Below are positions 36,352 to 48,164 of a DNA stretch of 64,000 nt, one piece after another. This stretch comes from Streptomyces sp. NRRL F-5630 (GTDB lineage Bacteria > Actinomycetota > Actinomycetes > Streptomycetales > Streptomycetaceae). Each line of letters opens with the position of its first letter. Position 1 is the stretch's first letter. Location of the stretch: positions 1-64,000 of the forward strand of contig NZ_JOGO01000022.1 of the NCBI RefSeq assembly GCF_000719475.1, in the 5' to 3' direction. The notes under the pieces are model-generated. The model ran no database searches and was not told the DNA's origin. It was given only the letters and a program-made list of their open reading frames with translations. A program made the translations under genes and the position numbers.

Positions 36352-36379
36352 CGGCCGGGCACCTGGGAGTGCCCGGCCG
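36352..36379. terminator. Terminator of rbpA
   Basis: Perfect 11-bp inverted repeat CGGCCGGGCAC / GTGCCCGGCCG with a 6-nt loop, 57 nt past the rbpA stop on the minus strand. Confidence 0.75.
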
Positions 36380-36435
36380 TCGTCGTCCGTTCCGCCCCGG
36401 CCCGCTTCCCCGCGTCCGGTCGCCCGCGTTCCGCC

Positions 36436-36771
36436 TCAGATCTCGCCGCGCAACTTCGCCAGCGCCTCCGCGAGGATCGCCTCGCCGTCCGCGTCGCTGC
36501 GCCGTTCGCGTACGTACGCGAGGTGGGTCTTGTACGGCTCGTTGCGCGGCGGGTCCGGAGGATTCTCCTGGTCCTGCCCCGCCGGGAAACCGCAGCGGGG
36601 GCAGTCCCACGTGTCGGGGACCTGCGCGTCGCTCGCGAAACTCGGCTGTGTCTCGTGCCCGTTGGCGCACCAGAAGGAGATGCGCAGGCGCGGGGCCGAC
36701 TCGCCGCGCTCGGCCTCACCCATCGGGCCCGCCCCGACCCGGCTGCCCCGGATCGCGTTGCCACTTGCCAC
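36436..36771 (-). CDS. rbpA: RbpA: RNA polymerase-binding protein
   Basis: An essential-type actinobacterial transcription factor (111 aa) that binds RNA polymerase and group 1/2 sigma factors and stabilises the open complex. The first segment MASGNAIRGSRVGAGPMGE is the basic linker/core N terminus. The Zn-binding core has FWCANGHETQPSFA and TWDCPRCGFPAG. The sigma-interaction domain is KTHLAYVRERRSDADGEAIL-AEALAKLRGE. It starts with GTG 36771 with GGGAGTT upstream. It has its own terminator. Confidence 0.97.
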   Translation of the reverse strand: MASGNAIRGSRVGAGPMGEAERGESAPRLRISFWCANGHETQPSFASDAQVPDTWDCPRCGFPAGQDQENPPDPPRNEPYKTHLAYVRERRSDADGEAILAEALAKLRGEI

Positions 36772-36848
36772 GGTCGTAACTCCCTGCGTGATGGTGCCGC
36801 GGGGCGCCGCACCCGTCACCGGGTCACACGCTCCGCCGCGGGCGCCTC

Positions 36849-36871
36849 GTGCACGTACGAGGTGTACGTAC
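36849..36871. repeat. Direct repeat in the rbpA 5' region
   Basis: GTGCACGTAC (36849-36858) and GTGTACGTAC (36862-36871) are separated by GAG; each is nearly palindromic around ACGT or GTAC. They lie about 80-100 bp upstream of the rbpA start. A candidate -10 on the minus strand, TATCAT, is at 36928-36933, which would put these repeats inside a long leader. Confidence 0.35.
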
Positions 36872-36998
36872 AAGGCCCAACGCGCACCCCCGGAAGGGAG
36901 TTACACCCACCCGGGGCGCGAGTCACCATGATAGGCCGCGTCCTTCGACGCCGTACCGGTCACGTAGCGCTCACTCCCCGGAGGGTGTACTTCGTCTC

Positions 36999-37235
36999 TC
37001 AGCTGTCGAACTTCATCAGCAGCCCGAGCACGACGATGCAGGCGAACCAGCACAACCCGAGCACGATGGTGATCCGGTCGAGGTTGCGCTCGGCGACCGA
37101 GGAACCGCCGACCGAGGACTGCATGCCGCCGCCGAACATGTCGGAGAGGCCACCGCCCTTGCCCTTGTGCATCAGCACGAGCAGCATCAGCAGCAGGCTG
37201 AAGACGATCAGGGCGATCGAGAACCCCATAACCAC
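36999..37235 (-). CDS. secG: SecG: preprotein translocase subunit
   Basis: A 78-aa membrane protein of the SecYEG channel with two predicted helices (FSIALIVFSLLLMLLVLMH and ITIVLGLCWFACIVVLGLLM) joined by the conserved loop KGKGGGLSDMFGGGM. The start is GTG 37235 (MVMGFS); a TAGGGT -10 box ends 6 nt before it, supporting this start and a leaderless mRNA. A terminator separates it from tpiA upstream. Confidence 0.95.
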   Translation of the reverse strand: MVMGFSIALIVFSLLLMLLVLMHKGKGGGLSDMFGGGMQSSVGGSSVAERNLDRITIVLGLCWFACIVVLGLLMKFDS

Positions 37236-37241
37236 GGCTTG

Positions 37242-37247
37242 ACCCTA
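37242..37247 (-). promoter_or_regulatory. Putative -10 box of secG, leaderless
   Basis: TAGGGT on the minus strand, 6 nt upstream of the secG GTG, located after the tpiA terminator. Confidence 0.45.
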
Positions 37248-37304
37248 CTTTCAGCGAACTTCTCGGAGAGGTCCCCGCCGGGGCGGAGCCGTCTCTTGGC
37301 GGAG

Positions 37305-37347
37305 GACGGGGGCCGGTGCGCCGCGCGGACGCGGTCCGGCCCCCGTC
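37305..37347 (-). terminator. Terminator of the gap-pgk-tpiA transcript
   Basis: Perfect 12-bp inverted repeat GACGGGGGCCGG / CCGGCCCCCGTC (37305-37316, 37336-37347) between tpiA and secG. Confidence 0.7.
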
Positions 37348-37423
37348 AGGGTACTGGTGATCCGCCCCGGCGCCTACTCACCGCAGCTCACGGCCGCGGT
37401 CCGAGGGGCGGCGGGGCGGGCCC

Positions 37424-38200
37424 TCACTGCTCGCCGAAGCGGACGATCTTGACGAACTCGTCGGTGTCGAGCGAGGCACCGCCGATGAGGGCGCCGTCGA
37501 TGTCGGGGCGCGCCATGATCTCGGCGACGTTGGCCGCCTTGACCGAGCCGCCGTACTGGATGCGCACGGCGTCGGCGAGCTCCTGGTCGTACAGCTCGGC
37601 GAGCTTGCCGCGGATCGCCCCGCACACCTCCTGCGCGTCATCGGGACCGCAGACCTTGCCGGTGCCGATGGCCCACACGGGCTCGTAGGCGACGACGATC
37701 GTGGCGGCCTGCTCGGCGGGCAGGTCCTTGAGGGCGGCCTCGACCTGGCCGAGGGTGTGCGCGACGTGCTCCCCGGCCTCGCGGACCGACTCCTCCTCGC
37801 CCACGCAGAGGATGGGGGTCAGGCCGTGCTTGTAGGCGGCCTTGATCTTGGCGTTGACGAGTTCGTCGGTCTCGTGGTGGTACTGGCGCCGCTCGGAGTG
37901 CCCGATGGCGACGTAGGCGCACTTGAGCTTGGCGAGCATGGCACCGGAGATCTCGCCGGTGTACGCGCCCGAGTCGTGCGCGGAGACGTCCTGGGCGCCG
38001 TATTTGATCTTCAGCTTGTCGCCGTCGACCAAGGTCTGCACGGAGCGCAGGTCGGTGAAGGGCGCGAGGACCGCGACCTCGACGGTCTCGTAGTCCTTGT
38101 CGGAGAGGGCGAAGGCGAGCTTCTGGACGTGCGCGATGGCCTCGAGGTGATTGAGGTTCATCTTCCAGTTGCCCGCCATCAGCGGAGTGCGGGTGGTCAC
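37424..38200 (-). CDS. tpiA: Triosephosphate isomerase
   Basis: A 258-aa TIM barrel interconverting dihydroxyacetone phosphate and glyceraldehyde-3-phosphate. The start is [21 protein letters not shown], the catalytic histidine is in [13 protein letters not shown] and the catalytic glutamate in [15 protein letters not shown]; the phosphate-binding [15 protein letters not shown] is intact. It begins only 6 nt after pgk, so the two are co-transcribed. Confidence 0.97.
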   Translation of the reverse strand: MTTRTPLMAGNWKMNLNHLEAIAHVQKLAFALSDKDYETVEVAVLAPFTDLRSVQTLVDGDKLKIKYGAQDVSAHDSGAYTGEISGAMLAKLKCAYVAIGHSERRQYHHETDELVNAKIKAAYKHGLTPILCVGEEESVREAGEHVAHTLGQVEAALKDLPAEQAATIVVAYEPVWAIGTGKVCGPDDAQEVCGAIRGKLAELYDQELADAVRIQYGGSVKAANVAEIMARPDIDGALIGGASLDTDEFVKIVRFGEQ

Positions 38201-38206
38201 GGGTGT

Positions 38207-39418
38207 TCAGTCCTCCAGTGCGGCGAGGCCGGGCAGGCTTGCGCCCTCAAGATATTCGAGGCTCGCGCCACCGCCGGTCGAGATGTGGCTGAAAGCGCTT
38301 TCGTCGAAGCCGAGGATACGGACGGCGGCGGCCGAGTCGCCGCCCCCGACCACGGTGAAGCCCTCGCTGTCGACGAGCGCCTGGGCGACGGCGCGGGTAC
38401 CGGCGGCGAAGTCGGGGTGTTCGAAGACGCCCATCGGGCCGTTCCAGAAGACGGTCCGCGCGTCGGAGAGCTTGGCGGCGTAGAGCGCCTGGCTCTCGGG
38501 GCCGATGTCGAGACCGATGCCGTCGCCCGGGATGGCGTCGGCGGCGACCGTCTCGTGCGCGGTGGGCGCCTTGGCCTTCAGGTCGGGGAAGCTGCGCGCG
38601 ACGACGACGTCGCTCGGGAGCACGAACTCGACGCCCTTCTCGGCGGCGCGCTTCAGGTACTCCTGGACGACCGGGATCTGGTCCTCCTGGAGGAGCGAGG
38701 CACCGACCTCGTGGCCCTTGGCGGCGAGGAAGGTGAAGACCATGCCGCCCCCGACGAGGATGCGGTCGGCGCGCTCCAGGAGGTGGTCGATGACGCCGAG
38801 CTTGTCGGAGACCTTCGCGCCGCCGAGGACGACGGCGTAGGGGCGCTGGACGTCCTCGGTGAGCTTCTTCAGGACGCCGACCTCGGTGGCGATGAGGTAA
38901 CCCGCGTAGTGCGGCAGGAGTTTCGGCAGGTCGTAGACCGAGGCGTGCTTGCGGTGCACGGCGCCGAAGCCGTCGCCGACGTAGACGTCCGCGAGGTGCG
39001 AGAGCCGTTCGGCGAAGTCGCCGCGCTCGGCGTCGTCCTTGCTCGTCTCGCCGGGGTTGAAGCGCAGGTTCTCGATGACGGCGAGCTGACCGGGCTCCAG
39101 GCCGTCGACGGCCTCGTGCGCGGCGGGACCCACGGTGTCCTGCGCGAAGGCGACGGGACGGCCGAGCAGTTCACCGATGCGCTCGGCGGCGGGCAGCAGC
39201 GAGAAGGCGGGGTCCGGCTCGCCCTTGGGACGGCCGAGGTGCGAGGCGACGACGACCTTGGCACCGGCTTCGACGAGCGCGGTGAGGGTCGGCAGGACGG
39301 CGCGGATACGGCCGTCGTCGGTGATGACACCGTCCGCGAGGGGCACGTTGAGGTCGGCGCGGACGAAGACCCGCTTGCCGGACACTCCCTGCGAGATGAG
39401 TTCGTCGATCGTCTTCAT
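38207..39418 (-). CDS. pgk: Phosphoglycerate kinase
   Basis: A 403-aa glycolytic kinase making ATP from 1,3-bisphosphoglycerate. [61 protein letters not shown] and [12 protein letters not shown] are the substrate and nucleotide loops. It follows gap after a long repeat-bearing spacer and is tightly joined to tpiA. Confidence 0.97.
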   Translation of the reverse strand: MKTIDELISQGVSGKRVFVRADLNVPLADGVITDDGRIRAVLPTLTALVEAGAKVVVASHLGRPKGEPDPAFSLLPAAERIGELLGRPVAFAQDTVGPAAHEAVDGLEPGQLAVIENLRFNPGETSKDDAERGDFAERLSHLADVYVGDGFGAVHRKHASVYDLPKLLPHYAGYLIATEVGVLKKLTEDVQRPYAVVLGGAKVSDKLGVIDHLLERADRILVGGGMVFTFLAAKGHEVGASLLQEDQIPVVQEYLKRAAEKGVEFVLPSDVVVARSFPDLKAKAPTAHETVAADAIPGDGIGLDIGPESQALYAAKLSDARTVFWNGPMGVFEHPDFAAGTRAVAQALVDSEGFTVVGGGDSAAAVRILGFDESAFSHISTGGGASLEYLEGASLPGLAALED

Positions 39419-39604
39419 GGGACTTGCAGACTCCTTGGCTGGCTGGCGGTGGCGGAGGGCGCGCCGACGGTGGCGGGCGGGGCGGCGGGGCCGGCCGCGA
39501 GAGGCAGCGTAGGGCGCCGCCGCCCGCGCCGTGCCGCCCGGTCCCCCGGACGAGCGACACCGGACGCCTTTCCGGGCGCCGCGGTGCGGGGCGGCACAGT
39601 ACGA

Positions 39605-39675
39605 GGCGGCGCACCGGCCGCACGGACTGCGCGGGGGCGGCGCACCGGCCGCACGGACTGCGCGGGGGCGGCGCC
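39605..39675. repeat. Perfect 31-bp tandem repeat in the gap-pgk spacer
   Basis: Two identical adjacent 31-bp copies (39605-39635, 39636-39666), beginning GGCGGCGCACCGGCC, plus the first bases of a third. A looser ~25-bp periodic stretch around GCTCGGGCA continues at about 39701-39760. The whole 573-bp spacer (39419-39991) has no gene I can support and lies between two genes of the same glycolytic transcript direction. Confidence 0.75.
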
Positions 39676-39991
39676 CCGTCGCGCTACGGGCCCGCGCCTC
39701 GCTCGGGCACGGGTGTGGGGGCGACGCTCGGGCAGGGGTGCTGGCCCTCTCTCCGGCACAGGTGCGGGGCCCCGCCGCGCCGCCGGGCGGGACGGTCCCC
39801 GGCCCGGGACCGCCGCGTCGCCTGTGCGGTGGCGCGGCGCGTACGGGGCGGCTCCGGCCCGTCGGCGGGACGCGGGGCCCGGTGCCGTGGTCCCCGCACG
39901 GGGACAGGGCCCGTGCCGCGCGAGTCGCGCCGCCCGGACCCTGTCCGCATCGAGGTGCCTCAGCGGCCCGCGATCAGTACTGCTCGTCGGC

Positions 39992-41609
<1,618 letters not shown>

Positions 41610-41999
41610 TTGTCTGTCGCCCTCAACCACACCATCGTCCACTCCCGGTACAACCGGGAGTCCGCGGAGTTCTTCGCCGGCCTGCTCGGCCTGGAGATCA
41701 CCGCCGAGTGGGGCCCCTTCGTCGCCGTCGCCCTGAGCAACGGCGTCACCCTGGACTTCGCCGCGATCCCGGCGGACCGGATCACCCCGCAGCACTACGC
41801 CTTCCTGGTCTCCGATGAGGAGTTCACGGCGGCGTACGAGCGGATCACGCGGCGCGGCATCACGCACTACGCCGACCCCCACAAGCGGCGGCCCGGCACG
41901 ATCAACCACAACGACGGTGGTCGCGGCGTGTACTTCATGGACCCCTCGGGCCACGCCATGGAGCTGATCACCGTGCCGTACGGGGGCTGGAACGCCTGA
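41610..41999 (+). CDS. VOC (glyoxalase/dioxygenase fold) family protein
   Basis: A 129-aa single-domain vicinal-oxygen-chelate protein. LNHTIVHSRYNRESAEFFAG at the start carries the first metal-type histidine, HYAFLVSDEEFTAAYERI the second strand, and RGVYFMDPSGHAMELITVPYG the terminal glutamate. It starts with TTG 41610 preceded by CGGAGG about 6 nt upstream. The substrate is unknown; such proteins include glyoxalases, dioxygenases and antibiotic-binding proteins. It stands alone. Confidence 0.85.
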   Translation: MSVALNHTIVHSRYNRESAEFFAGLLGLEITAEWGPFVAVALSNGVTLDFAAIPADRITPQHYAFLVSDEEFTAAYERITRRGITHYADPHKRRPGTINHNDGGRGVYFMDPSGHAMELITVPYGGWNA

Positions 42000-42011
42000 G
42001 CGTCCGCCCGG

Positions 42012-42182
42012 ATACCGGCTCCTCGTACGTACGCGCCCCGAGGTGCCGGCTCCGGGTGCGTACGTGCCGGGAGGCGCTGGCCCCCGGTACGCGCGCCCCC
42101 GGTCCGCCCCTCGTCCCCGCGCGCTCGCCGCGGGACGACGCGGGGACCGGGGCGCTCGCAGCGGGACGGCGTGGGACCGGGG
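42012..42182. repeat. Degenerate 31-bp tandem repeat array between the VOC gene and whiA
   Basis: Three consecutive 31-bp units (42012-42042, 42043-42073, 42074-42104; the first two share about 23 of 31 bases, e.g. CCGGCTCC and CGTACG), a 16-bp spacer, then two more 31-bp units starting GCGCTCGC (42121-42151, 42152-42182). The period is not a multiple of three and codon bias is absent, so it is noncoding. It occupies much of the 397-bp gap between convergent genes (42000-42396). Confidence 0.65.
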
Positions 42183-42396
42183 CGCGGCCGGACCGGTCGA
42201 GGAGACCGGTGAGCAGACCCGGGCTCCGCCGCGCGACGACGGGGGCGTATGCGGCCTCAGGCGAACCGGGCCCGGTGAGGCGGCGCCACATGCCCGGCGC
42301 CGATGCGCCACTAGCCCGGTGATGGCGCGTCACACGCCCAGCGCGGGACGGCTCGCAGAGCTTGTCCGCCGCGCGTGGTGACGGGCCGCCATCGCT

Positions 42397-43386
42397 TCAG
42401 CCCGCGATGCTGTCGGCCAGTTCCTCCGTCAGCGACGACTCCGTGCCGGGAATCCCGAGATCGGTCGCGCGCTTGTCGGCCATCGCGAGGAGCCGGCGGA
42501 TGCGGCCCGCGACGGCGTCCTTCGTGAGCGGCGGGTCCGCGAGCGCGCCGAGTTCTTCGAGGCTCGCCTGCTTGTGCTCCATGCGGAGCCGGCCCGCCGC
42601 CGCGAGGTGCTCGGGCACCTCCTCGCCGAGGATCTCCAGGGCCCGTCCGACGCGCGCTCCCGCGGCGACCGCCGCGCGGGCGGAGCGGCGCAGGTTGGCG
42701 TCGTCGAAGTTGGCGAGCCGGTTCGCCGTGGCCCGCACCTCGCGGCGCAGCCTGCGCTCCTCCCAGGCGAGCACCGATTCGTGCGCCCCGAGGCGGGTGA
42801 GCAGCGCGCCGATGGCGTCCCCGTCCCGTACGACGACCTTGTCCGAGCCCCGCACCTCGCGCGCCTTCGCCGCGATCTGGAGCCGCCGCGCGGAGCCGAC
42901 GAGCGCGAGCGCCGCCTCGGGACCGGGGCAGGTGACCTCGAGGGACGAGGAACGGCCCGGCTCCGTGAGCGAGCCGCGCGCGAGGAAGGCCCCCCGCCAC
43001 GCGGCCTCCGCGTCGCACGTGGCCCCCGAGACGACCTGCGGCGGCAGGCCCCGGATGGGGCGCCCCCGGCCGTCCACGAGGCCGGTCTGCCGCGCGAGCT
43101 GGTCGCCGCCGCTGACCACCCGGACGACATAACGGGAGCTGCGCCGCAGTCCGGACGGCGCCATCACCACGAGGTCCGAGGCGTGCCCGAAGATCTCCAG
43201 GATGTCCTTGCGCAGCCGCCGGGCCGCGATGCCCGTGTCGAGCTCCGCCTCGATCACGATGCGCCCGCTCACCAGGTGCAGCCCGCCGGCGAAGCGCAGG
43301 ACAGCCGAGACCTCCGCCTTCCGGCAGCAGGTCCGGGTCACGGGGAGCCGCGAGATTTCATCCTTGACCGCCGCCGTCATCGCCAT
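42397..43386 (-). CDS. whiA: WhiA: sporulation transcription factor
   Basis: A 329-aa DNA-binding protein needed for sporulation septation in Streptomyces, acting with WhiB. The N-terminal LAGLIDADG-like domain includes [20 protein letters not shown] and [20 protein letters not shown]. The C-terminal helix-turn-helix region is [33 protein letters not shown] start at 43386 ([10 protein letters not shown]), with a second ATG at 43380 overlapping the yvcK stop. Last gene of uvrC-rapZ-yvcK-whiA, a conserved actinobacterial order. Confidence 0.97.
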   Translation of the reverse strand: MAMTAAVKDEISRLPVTRTCCRKAEVSAVLRFAGGLHLVSGRIVIEAELDTGIAARRLRKDILEIFGHASDLVVMAPSGLRRSSRYVVRVVSGGDQLARQTGLVDGRGRPIRGLPPQVVSGATCDAEAAWRGAFLARGSLTEPGRSSSLEVTCPGPEAALALVGSARRLQIAAKAREVRGSDKVVVRDGDAIGALLTRLGAHESVLAWEERRLRREVRATANRLANFDDANLRRSARAAVAAGARVGRALEILGEEVPEHLAAAGRLRMEHKQASLEELGALADPPLTKDAVAGRIRRLLAMADKRATDLGIPGTESSLTEELADSIAG

Positions 43387-44417
43387 GGGCCGATCCTTCC
43401 ATGCATCCGAAAAATACGGTCGTACGCGGCTGCCAGCAGCTCCGGGTCATGCCGCGGAACGCCGTCGGGCCGGGCGACCGGGGCCAGCTCCACCGTTGCG
43501 TCGAACCGCTCTGCGGCCTCGGCGAGCGAGGCGCGGTCAGGTACGGCTGCCTCGTCGGCCAGCACCACGTCGAAGGTGAGTTTAGGTGCGTGTCGGGCCA
43601 AAACCTCCAAATGACGCTGCGGGGAGAAGCCCTCGGTTTCTCCCGGTTGCGGAACGAGGTTGAGCGAGAGCACCCGTCTGGCCCTGGTCCTGGTGAGCGC
43701 GTCGAGGAGTTCGGGCACGAGCAGGTGCGGGATCACGGAGGAGAACCAGGACCCGGGACCGACCACGACCCAGTCCGCGTCGAGCACCGCTTCGACCGCC
43801 TCGGGCACGGCGGGCGGGTCGGTGGGGACGACGTGCACGGACTGCACCTCGCCGGGCGTGAGCGCCACCGTCGCCTGACCGCGCACCAGCTGGACCTCCT
43901 CGGCCCGCGCGGGATCGTGCCCCCGTACCAGGGCCTGGAGTTCGAGCGGCACGGCGGACATCGGGAGCACCCGGCCGTGGGCACCGAGCAGGGTGCCGAC
44001 GAGGTCGAGGGCGGCGACGTGGTCGCCGAGCTGTTCCCACAGCGCGACGATGAGGAGGTTGCCGACGGCGTGGCCGTGCAGTTCGCCCTGGCTCGCGAAG
44101 CGGTGCTGGATCACCCGCGACCAGGTCTGCCCCCAGTCGTCGTCCCCGCACAGCGCGGCGAGCGCCTTGCGCAGGTCGCCGGGGGGCAGCACGCCGAGTT
44201 CGTCGCGCAGGCGACCGCTGGAGCCGCCGTCGTCGGCGACCGTGACGACCGCGGTCAGCTCGCCCGTGATACGGCGCAGCGCGGCGAGGGAGGCGGAGAG
44301 TCCCATGCCGCCGCCGAGCGCGACCACTTTCGGCTGGGTGCCGCGGCGCCGGGGGCGGGGCGCGGGACCGCCCTCCTGTCGGCGCAGGCGGCGGACGCGG
44401 CGCGGGCGTGGGTTCAT
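43377..44417 (-). CDS. YvcK/GlmR-family protein (gluconeogenesis and cell-wall factor)
   Basis: A 346-aa CofD-like nucleotide-sugar-binding protein. [20 protein letters not shown] is the nucleotide loop, then [50 protein letters not shown], and [21 protein letters not shown]. Homologues bind UDP-GlcNAc and steer carbon into cell-wall precursors. The N-terminal 28 residues are Arg/Pro-rich. It overlaps rapZ and whiA by short ATGA-type junctions. Confidence 0.94.
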   Translation of the reverse strand: MNPRPRRVRRLRRQEGGPAPRPRRRGTQPKVVALGGGMGLSASLAALRRITGELTAVVTVADDGGSSGRLRDELGVLPPGDLRKALAALCGDDDWGQTWSRVIQHRFASQGELHGHAVGNLLIVALWEQLGDHVAALDLVGTLLGAHGRVLPMSAVPLELQALVRGHDPARAEEVQLVRGQATVALTPGEVQSVHVVPTDPPAVPEAVEAVLDADWVVVGPGSWFSSVIPHLLVPELLDALTRTRARRVLSLNLVPQPGETEGFSPQRHLEVLARHAPKLTFDVVLADEAAVPDRASLAEAAERFDATVELAPVARPDGVPRHDPELLAAAYDRIFRMHGRIGPWR

Positions 44418-45352
44418 TCGCGGCCCATGTCCCGATGGACGACCACGGTCTCCACTCCTTCGGAGACGAGCCGGGAGGCGAGCTTCTCGGCCATCGCGAC
44501 GGACCGGTGCTTGCCGCCGGTGCACCCGACGGCGATGGTCACGTACCGCTTGCCCTCGCGCCGGTAGCCCGCGGCGACGAGCTGGAGCAACTCGGTGTAG
44601 CGGTCGAGGAATTCCTTGGCGCCGGGCTGGCTGAGGACGTAGTTCGACACCTCTTCGCTGAGCCCGGTGAACGGGCGCAGCTCGGGGACCCAGTGCGGGT
44701 TGGGCAGGAAGCGCATGTCCACGACGAGGTCCGCGTCGACCGGAAGCCCGTACTTGAAGCCGAACGACATGACCGTGGCGCGCAGTTCGGGCTCTTCCTC
44801 GCCGGCGAACTGGGCGTCCATCTTCGCGCGTAGCTCGTGGACGTTGAGGCTCGACGTGTCGATGACGAGATCGGCGTCGCCCCGGAGTTCGCGCAGGAGG
44901 TCGCGCTCGGCGGCGATGCCGTCGACGATGCGGCCGTCGCCCTGGAGCGGGTGGGGGCGGCGCACCGATTCGAACCGGCGCACGAGGGCGTCGTCGGAGG
45001 ACTCCAGGAAGACGATGCGCCGCGTGACGTGCTTGCTCTCCAGGTCGGCGAGCGATTCGCGGAGGTTGTCGAAGAAACGTCTGCCCCGGACGTCCACGAC
45101 CACGGCGATCCTGGCGACGTTCCCCTGGGAGCGGGCGCCGAGTTCGACCATGGTCGGGATGAGCGCGGGTGGCAGGTTGTCGACGACGAACCAGCCGAGG
45201 TCCTCCAGGCACTTGGCGGCGGTGCTGCGGCCCGCCCCGGACATGCCGGAGATGATCACCAGCTCGGGGATCGGGGTCTCCTCCGCCTTCCCCGGTTCAC
45301 TGCTCGTGGCCGTGCTCACCTGTCGCGCTCCGTCCCGTTCTTCCTGCTGCAT
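44414..45352 (-). CDS. rapZ: RapZ: RNase adapter / nucleotide-binding protein
   Basis: A 312-aa protein with an N-terminal P-loop ([33 protein letters not shown]) and a C-terminal domain with [25 protein letters not shown] and [21 protein letters not shown]. In E. coli RapZ controls GlmS through small RNAs; in actinobacteria the role is less clear but it is always linked to yvcK and whiA. The start is ATG 45352 ([11 protein letters not shown]), inside the uvrC 3' end; a GTG at 45319 is an alternative. Confidence 0.94.
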   Translation of the reverse strand: MQQEERDGARQVSTATSSEPGKAEETPIPELVIISGMSGAGRSTAAKCLEDLGWFVVDNLPPALIPTMVELGARSQGNVARIAVVVDVRGRRFFDNLRESLADLESKHVTRRIVFLESSDDALVRRFESVRRPHPLQGDGRIVDGIAAERDLLRELRGDADLVIDTSSLNVHELRAKMDAQFAGEEEPELRATVMSFGFKYGLPVDADLVVDMRFLPNPHWVPELRPFTGLSEEVSNYVLSQPGAKEFLDRYTELLQLVAAGYRREGKRYVTIAVGCTGGKHRSVAMAEKLASRLVSEGVETVVVHRDMGRE

Positions 45353-48164
45353 CTGTTCTGCCCCCGTCCGTCGTACGGCCGTCGTCGTCCGCGTCGTCCC
45401 GCCGCTCACCGGAGGACGGGCCAGGGGTGCCTTCGCCTGTGCCGTCCGGGTGTCCGCCCTGGTCAGGGGCGGGGTGCGGGTGCTCCGTCGCCTCTGTCGC
45501 GGGCCGGTCGCCCGGGGAGCCGTGCTCCGGGGCGGGCCCGTTCCGGTCCGCGGGGGCGCCGGGGCCCGCGGAGACGTCCTCGTCGCCGGGTCCTCCCGGA
45601 GAAGTTCCGTACTCCATCGTGCTCGCCGAAGCCTCCCACGTCGAACGCCCTGGCGTCTCCCGCGACGCGAAGCCGCCCTCCGGAGCGGTCTCCCGCGCTC
45701 CCTCTCCCCCTCGCTCACGGTGCGTGAAGCTCTCGTCACCCGACGCAAGGCTGTTCTGTGCGCCGAGGCCGGCTCCGGAGCCTTCCGGCCCCGTACTCCC
45801 CGTCTCGGGCGTCCCGCCAGGGGCGGTCCCGTCGTCCGCCGTCCCGGGGCGCTCCTCCGGCATGGCGCCACCGGTCGGCTCCTCCGGCCCCGGCCGCTCC
45901 CCCGGCTCGGCCGCGTCCGTCCCCGGCTCGCGCTCACCGCCGCTCCCGGCCGCGTCGGCAGGTCCGTACTCCCCGGCCCCGCGCGGTGCGCCGTCCGTAC
46001 GCCCCGGGCCCCGCGGTTGTTCCGGCTCCCTTGGTTCCGCCGGTTCGTGGTCGACGGCCGGGGCCGTCCCGCCTGCCGCGTCCCCCGCCTCGTCGTCCGA
46101 CGGCTCCGCGTGTTCCGTCGCCGCCTTGTCGTCGTTCCCCGCCGCGTCCTCGTCGTCCGGACCGGGCTGTTCGCTCGTGACGTCTTCGGAGCCGTCGTCC
46201 AGGATCTCGCCCGTCGTCATGTTGACCGCGGGGGCGCCCGGCTCGCTGCGGGCGAAGGTGGCGAGGATCGTCTCGGCGGTCTTGCGGCCTATGCCGGGGA
46301 CTTCGCAGATCTGCTCGATCGTCGCGGCCCGCAGTTTCCTCACCGAACCGAAGTGCTTGAGCAGCGCCTGCTTGCGGGCCTGGCCAAGGCCGGGGACCTC
46401 GTCGAGGGGGCCGGCCCGGAACCGCTTGGCGCGCTTGCTGCGCTGGTAGGTGATGGCGAAGCGGTGCGCCTCGTCGCGGACGCGCTGGAGCAGGTAGAGG
46501 CCCTCACTGCTGCGCGGGAGGACGACGGGGTCCTCCTCGCCGGGGACCCAGACCTCCTCCAGGCGCTTGGCGAGCCCGCAGACCGCGACGTCGTCGATGC
46601 CGAGTTCGTCGAGGGCCCGGCGCGCCGCGGCGACCTGCGGCTGTCCGCCGTCGACGACGAGGAGCTGCGGCGGGTAGGCGAAGCGCTTGGGACGCCCGTC
46701 CTCGTCGAGCCCGCCGGGCTCCACCGGGCCGTCCAGTTCCTCCGCCGTCCACTCCCCCGTCTTCTCCCGCTCGGCGAGGTACCTGCGGAAGCGGCGGGTG
46801 ATGACCTCGTGCATGGAGCGCACGTCGTCCTGGCCCTGGAAGCCCTTGATCTGGAAGCGCCGGTACTCACTCTTGCGGGCGAGCCCGTCCTCGAAGACGA
46901 CCATCGAGGCGACCACGTCATCGCCCTGGAGATGCGAGATGTCGTAGCACTCGATCCGCAGCGGAACGCCGTCGAGGTCGAGCGCGGCGGCGATCTCCTC
47001 CAGGGCACGGGAGCGGGTCGTGAGGTCGGAGGCGCGCTTGGTCTTGTGCAGGGCGAGGGACTGCCGCGCGTTGCGCTCGACGGTCTCCATCAGGGCGCGC
47101 TTGTCGCCGCGCTGGGGCACGCGCAGCGAGACCTGTGCCCCGCGCCGCTCGCTGAGCCATTCCTGCACGGGCTGCACCGGATCGGGCAGCGCCGGGACCA
47201 GGACCTCCTTCGGCACGGCGTCGCCGCGCTCCTCGCCGTAGAGCTGCTGGAGCGCGTGCTCGACGAGGTCGCCCGTGGTGACGGCCTCGACCTTGTCGGT
47301 GACCCAGCCGCGCTGCCCCCGCACGCGCCCGCCGCGCACGTGGAAGATCTGCACGGCGGCCTCCAGCTCGTCCTGGGCGAGCGCGATGAGGTCGGCGTCG
47401 GTGGCGTCCGCGAGGACGACGGCGCTCTTCTCCATGGCGCGGGTGAGGGCGCCGATGTCGTCGCGGAGCCGCGCGGCGCGCTCGTACTCCATGTCCTCGG
47501 CGGCCTCGGTCATGCGCTCTTCGAGGCGGCGCAGATAGGTGCCGGTGTGACCGGCCATGAAGTGGCAGAAGTCCTCGGCGAGAGCGCGGTGGTCCTCGGG
47601 CGAGACGCGGCCGACACAGGGGGCCGAGCACTTGTCGATGTAGCCGAGGAGGCAGGGGCGTCCGGTGCGGGCCGCGTTCCTGAACACCCCGGCGGAGCAG
47701 GTGCGTACGGGGAAGACGCGCAGGAGCAGGTCGACCGTGTCGCGGATGGCCCACGCGTGCCCGTAGGGACCGAAGTACCGCACGCCCTTGCGCTTGGCGC
47801 CGCGCATGACCTGCGCGCGCGGGAACTCCTCGTTCATCGTGACGGCGAGGTAGGGATAGCTCTTGTCGTCGCGGTACTTGACGTTGAACCGGGGGTCGTA
47901 CTCCTTGATCCAGGAGTACTCCAGCTGGAGCGCCTCGACCTCCGTGGAGACCACCGTCCACTCCACCGAGGCCGCGGTCGTGACCATCGTGCGGGTGCGC
48001 GGGTGGAGGTTGGCCAGGTCCTGGAAGTAGTTCGCCAGGCGTTGGCGCAGGCTTTTGGCCTTCCCGACGTAGATCACCCTGCGGTGCTCGTCGCGGAATC
48101 GGTAGACGCCCGGCGAGTCCGGGATCTGTCCCGGGGCGGGTCGGTAGCTGGACGGATCGGCCAT
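45297..48164 (-). CDS. uvrC: UvrC excinuclease subunit with a very long acidic C-terminal tail
   Basis: The nuclease subunit of UvrABC nucleotide excision repair, 955 aa. GIY-YIG domain at the N terminus ([33 protein letters not shown]), UVR region ([16 protein letters not shown]), the RNase H-like 3'-side nuclease domain ([39 protein letters not shown]), then tandem helix-hairpin-helix ([33 protein letters not shown]) ending near residue 640. After [15 protein letters not shown] come about 300 residues almost entirely of G, E, D, P, A, S and T, with no predicted fold. Typical UvrC is about 600-730 aa. The tail is in frame and also covers the rapZ start. A TAGGGT -10 box lies 7 nt before the ATG. 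Confidence 0.95.
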   Translation of the reverse strand: MADPSSYRPAPGQIPDSPGVYRFRDEHRRVIYVGKAKSLRQRLANYFQDLANLHPRTRTMVTTAASVEWTVVSTEVEALQLEYSWIKEYDPRFNVKYRDDKSYPYLAVTMNEEFPRAQVMRGAKRKGVRYFGPYGHAWAIRDTVDLLLRVFPVRTCSAGVFRNAARTGRPCLLGYIDKCSAPCVGRVSPEDHRALAEDFCHFMAGHTGTYLRRLEERMTEAAEDMEYERAARLRDDIGALTRAMEKSAVVLADATDADLIALAQDELEAAVQIFHVRGGRVRGQRGWVTDKVEAVTTGDLVEHALQQLYGEERGDAVPKEVLVPALPDPVQPVQEWLSERRGAQVSLRVPQRGDKRALMETVERNARQSLALHKTKRASDLTTRSRALEEIAAALDLDGVPLRIECYDISHLQGDDVVASMVVFEDGLARKSEYRRFQIKGFQGQDDVRSMHEVITRRFRRYLAEREKTGEWTAEELDGPVEPGGLDEDGRPKRFAYPPQLLVVDGGQPQVAAARRALDELGIDDVAVCGLAKRLEEVWVPGEEDPVVLPRSSEGLYLLQRVRDEAHRFAITYQRSKRAKRFRAGPLDEVPGLGQARKQALLKHFGSVRKLRAATIEQICEVPGIGRKTAETILATFARSEPGAPAVNMTTGEILDDGSEDVTSEQPGPDDEDAAGNDDKAATEHAEPSDDEAGDAAGGTAPAVDHEPAEPREPEQPRGPGRTDGAPRGAGEYGPADAAGSGGEREPGTDAAEPGERPGPEEPTGGAMPEERPGTADDGTAPGGTPETGSTGPEGSGAGLGAQNSLASGDESFTHRERGGEGARETAPEGGFASRETPGRSTWEASASTMEYGTSPGGPGDEDVSAGPGAPADRNGPAPEHGSPGDRPATEATEHPHPAPDQGGHPDGTGEGTPGPSSGERRDDADDDGRTTDGGRTDAAGRTGRSATGEHGHEQ

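Noticed and set aside
39405..39991. Genes in the gap-pgk spacer
   Set aside because: All open frames are Arg/Pro/Gly-rich and run through the 31-bp tandem repeat in different frames; no start site or domain.
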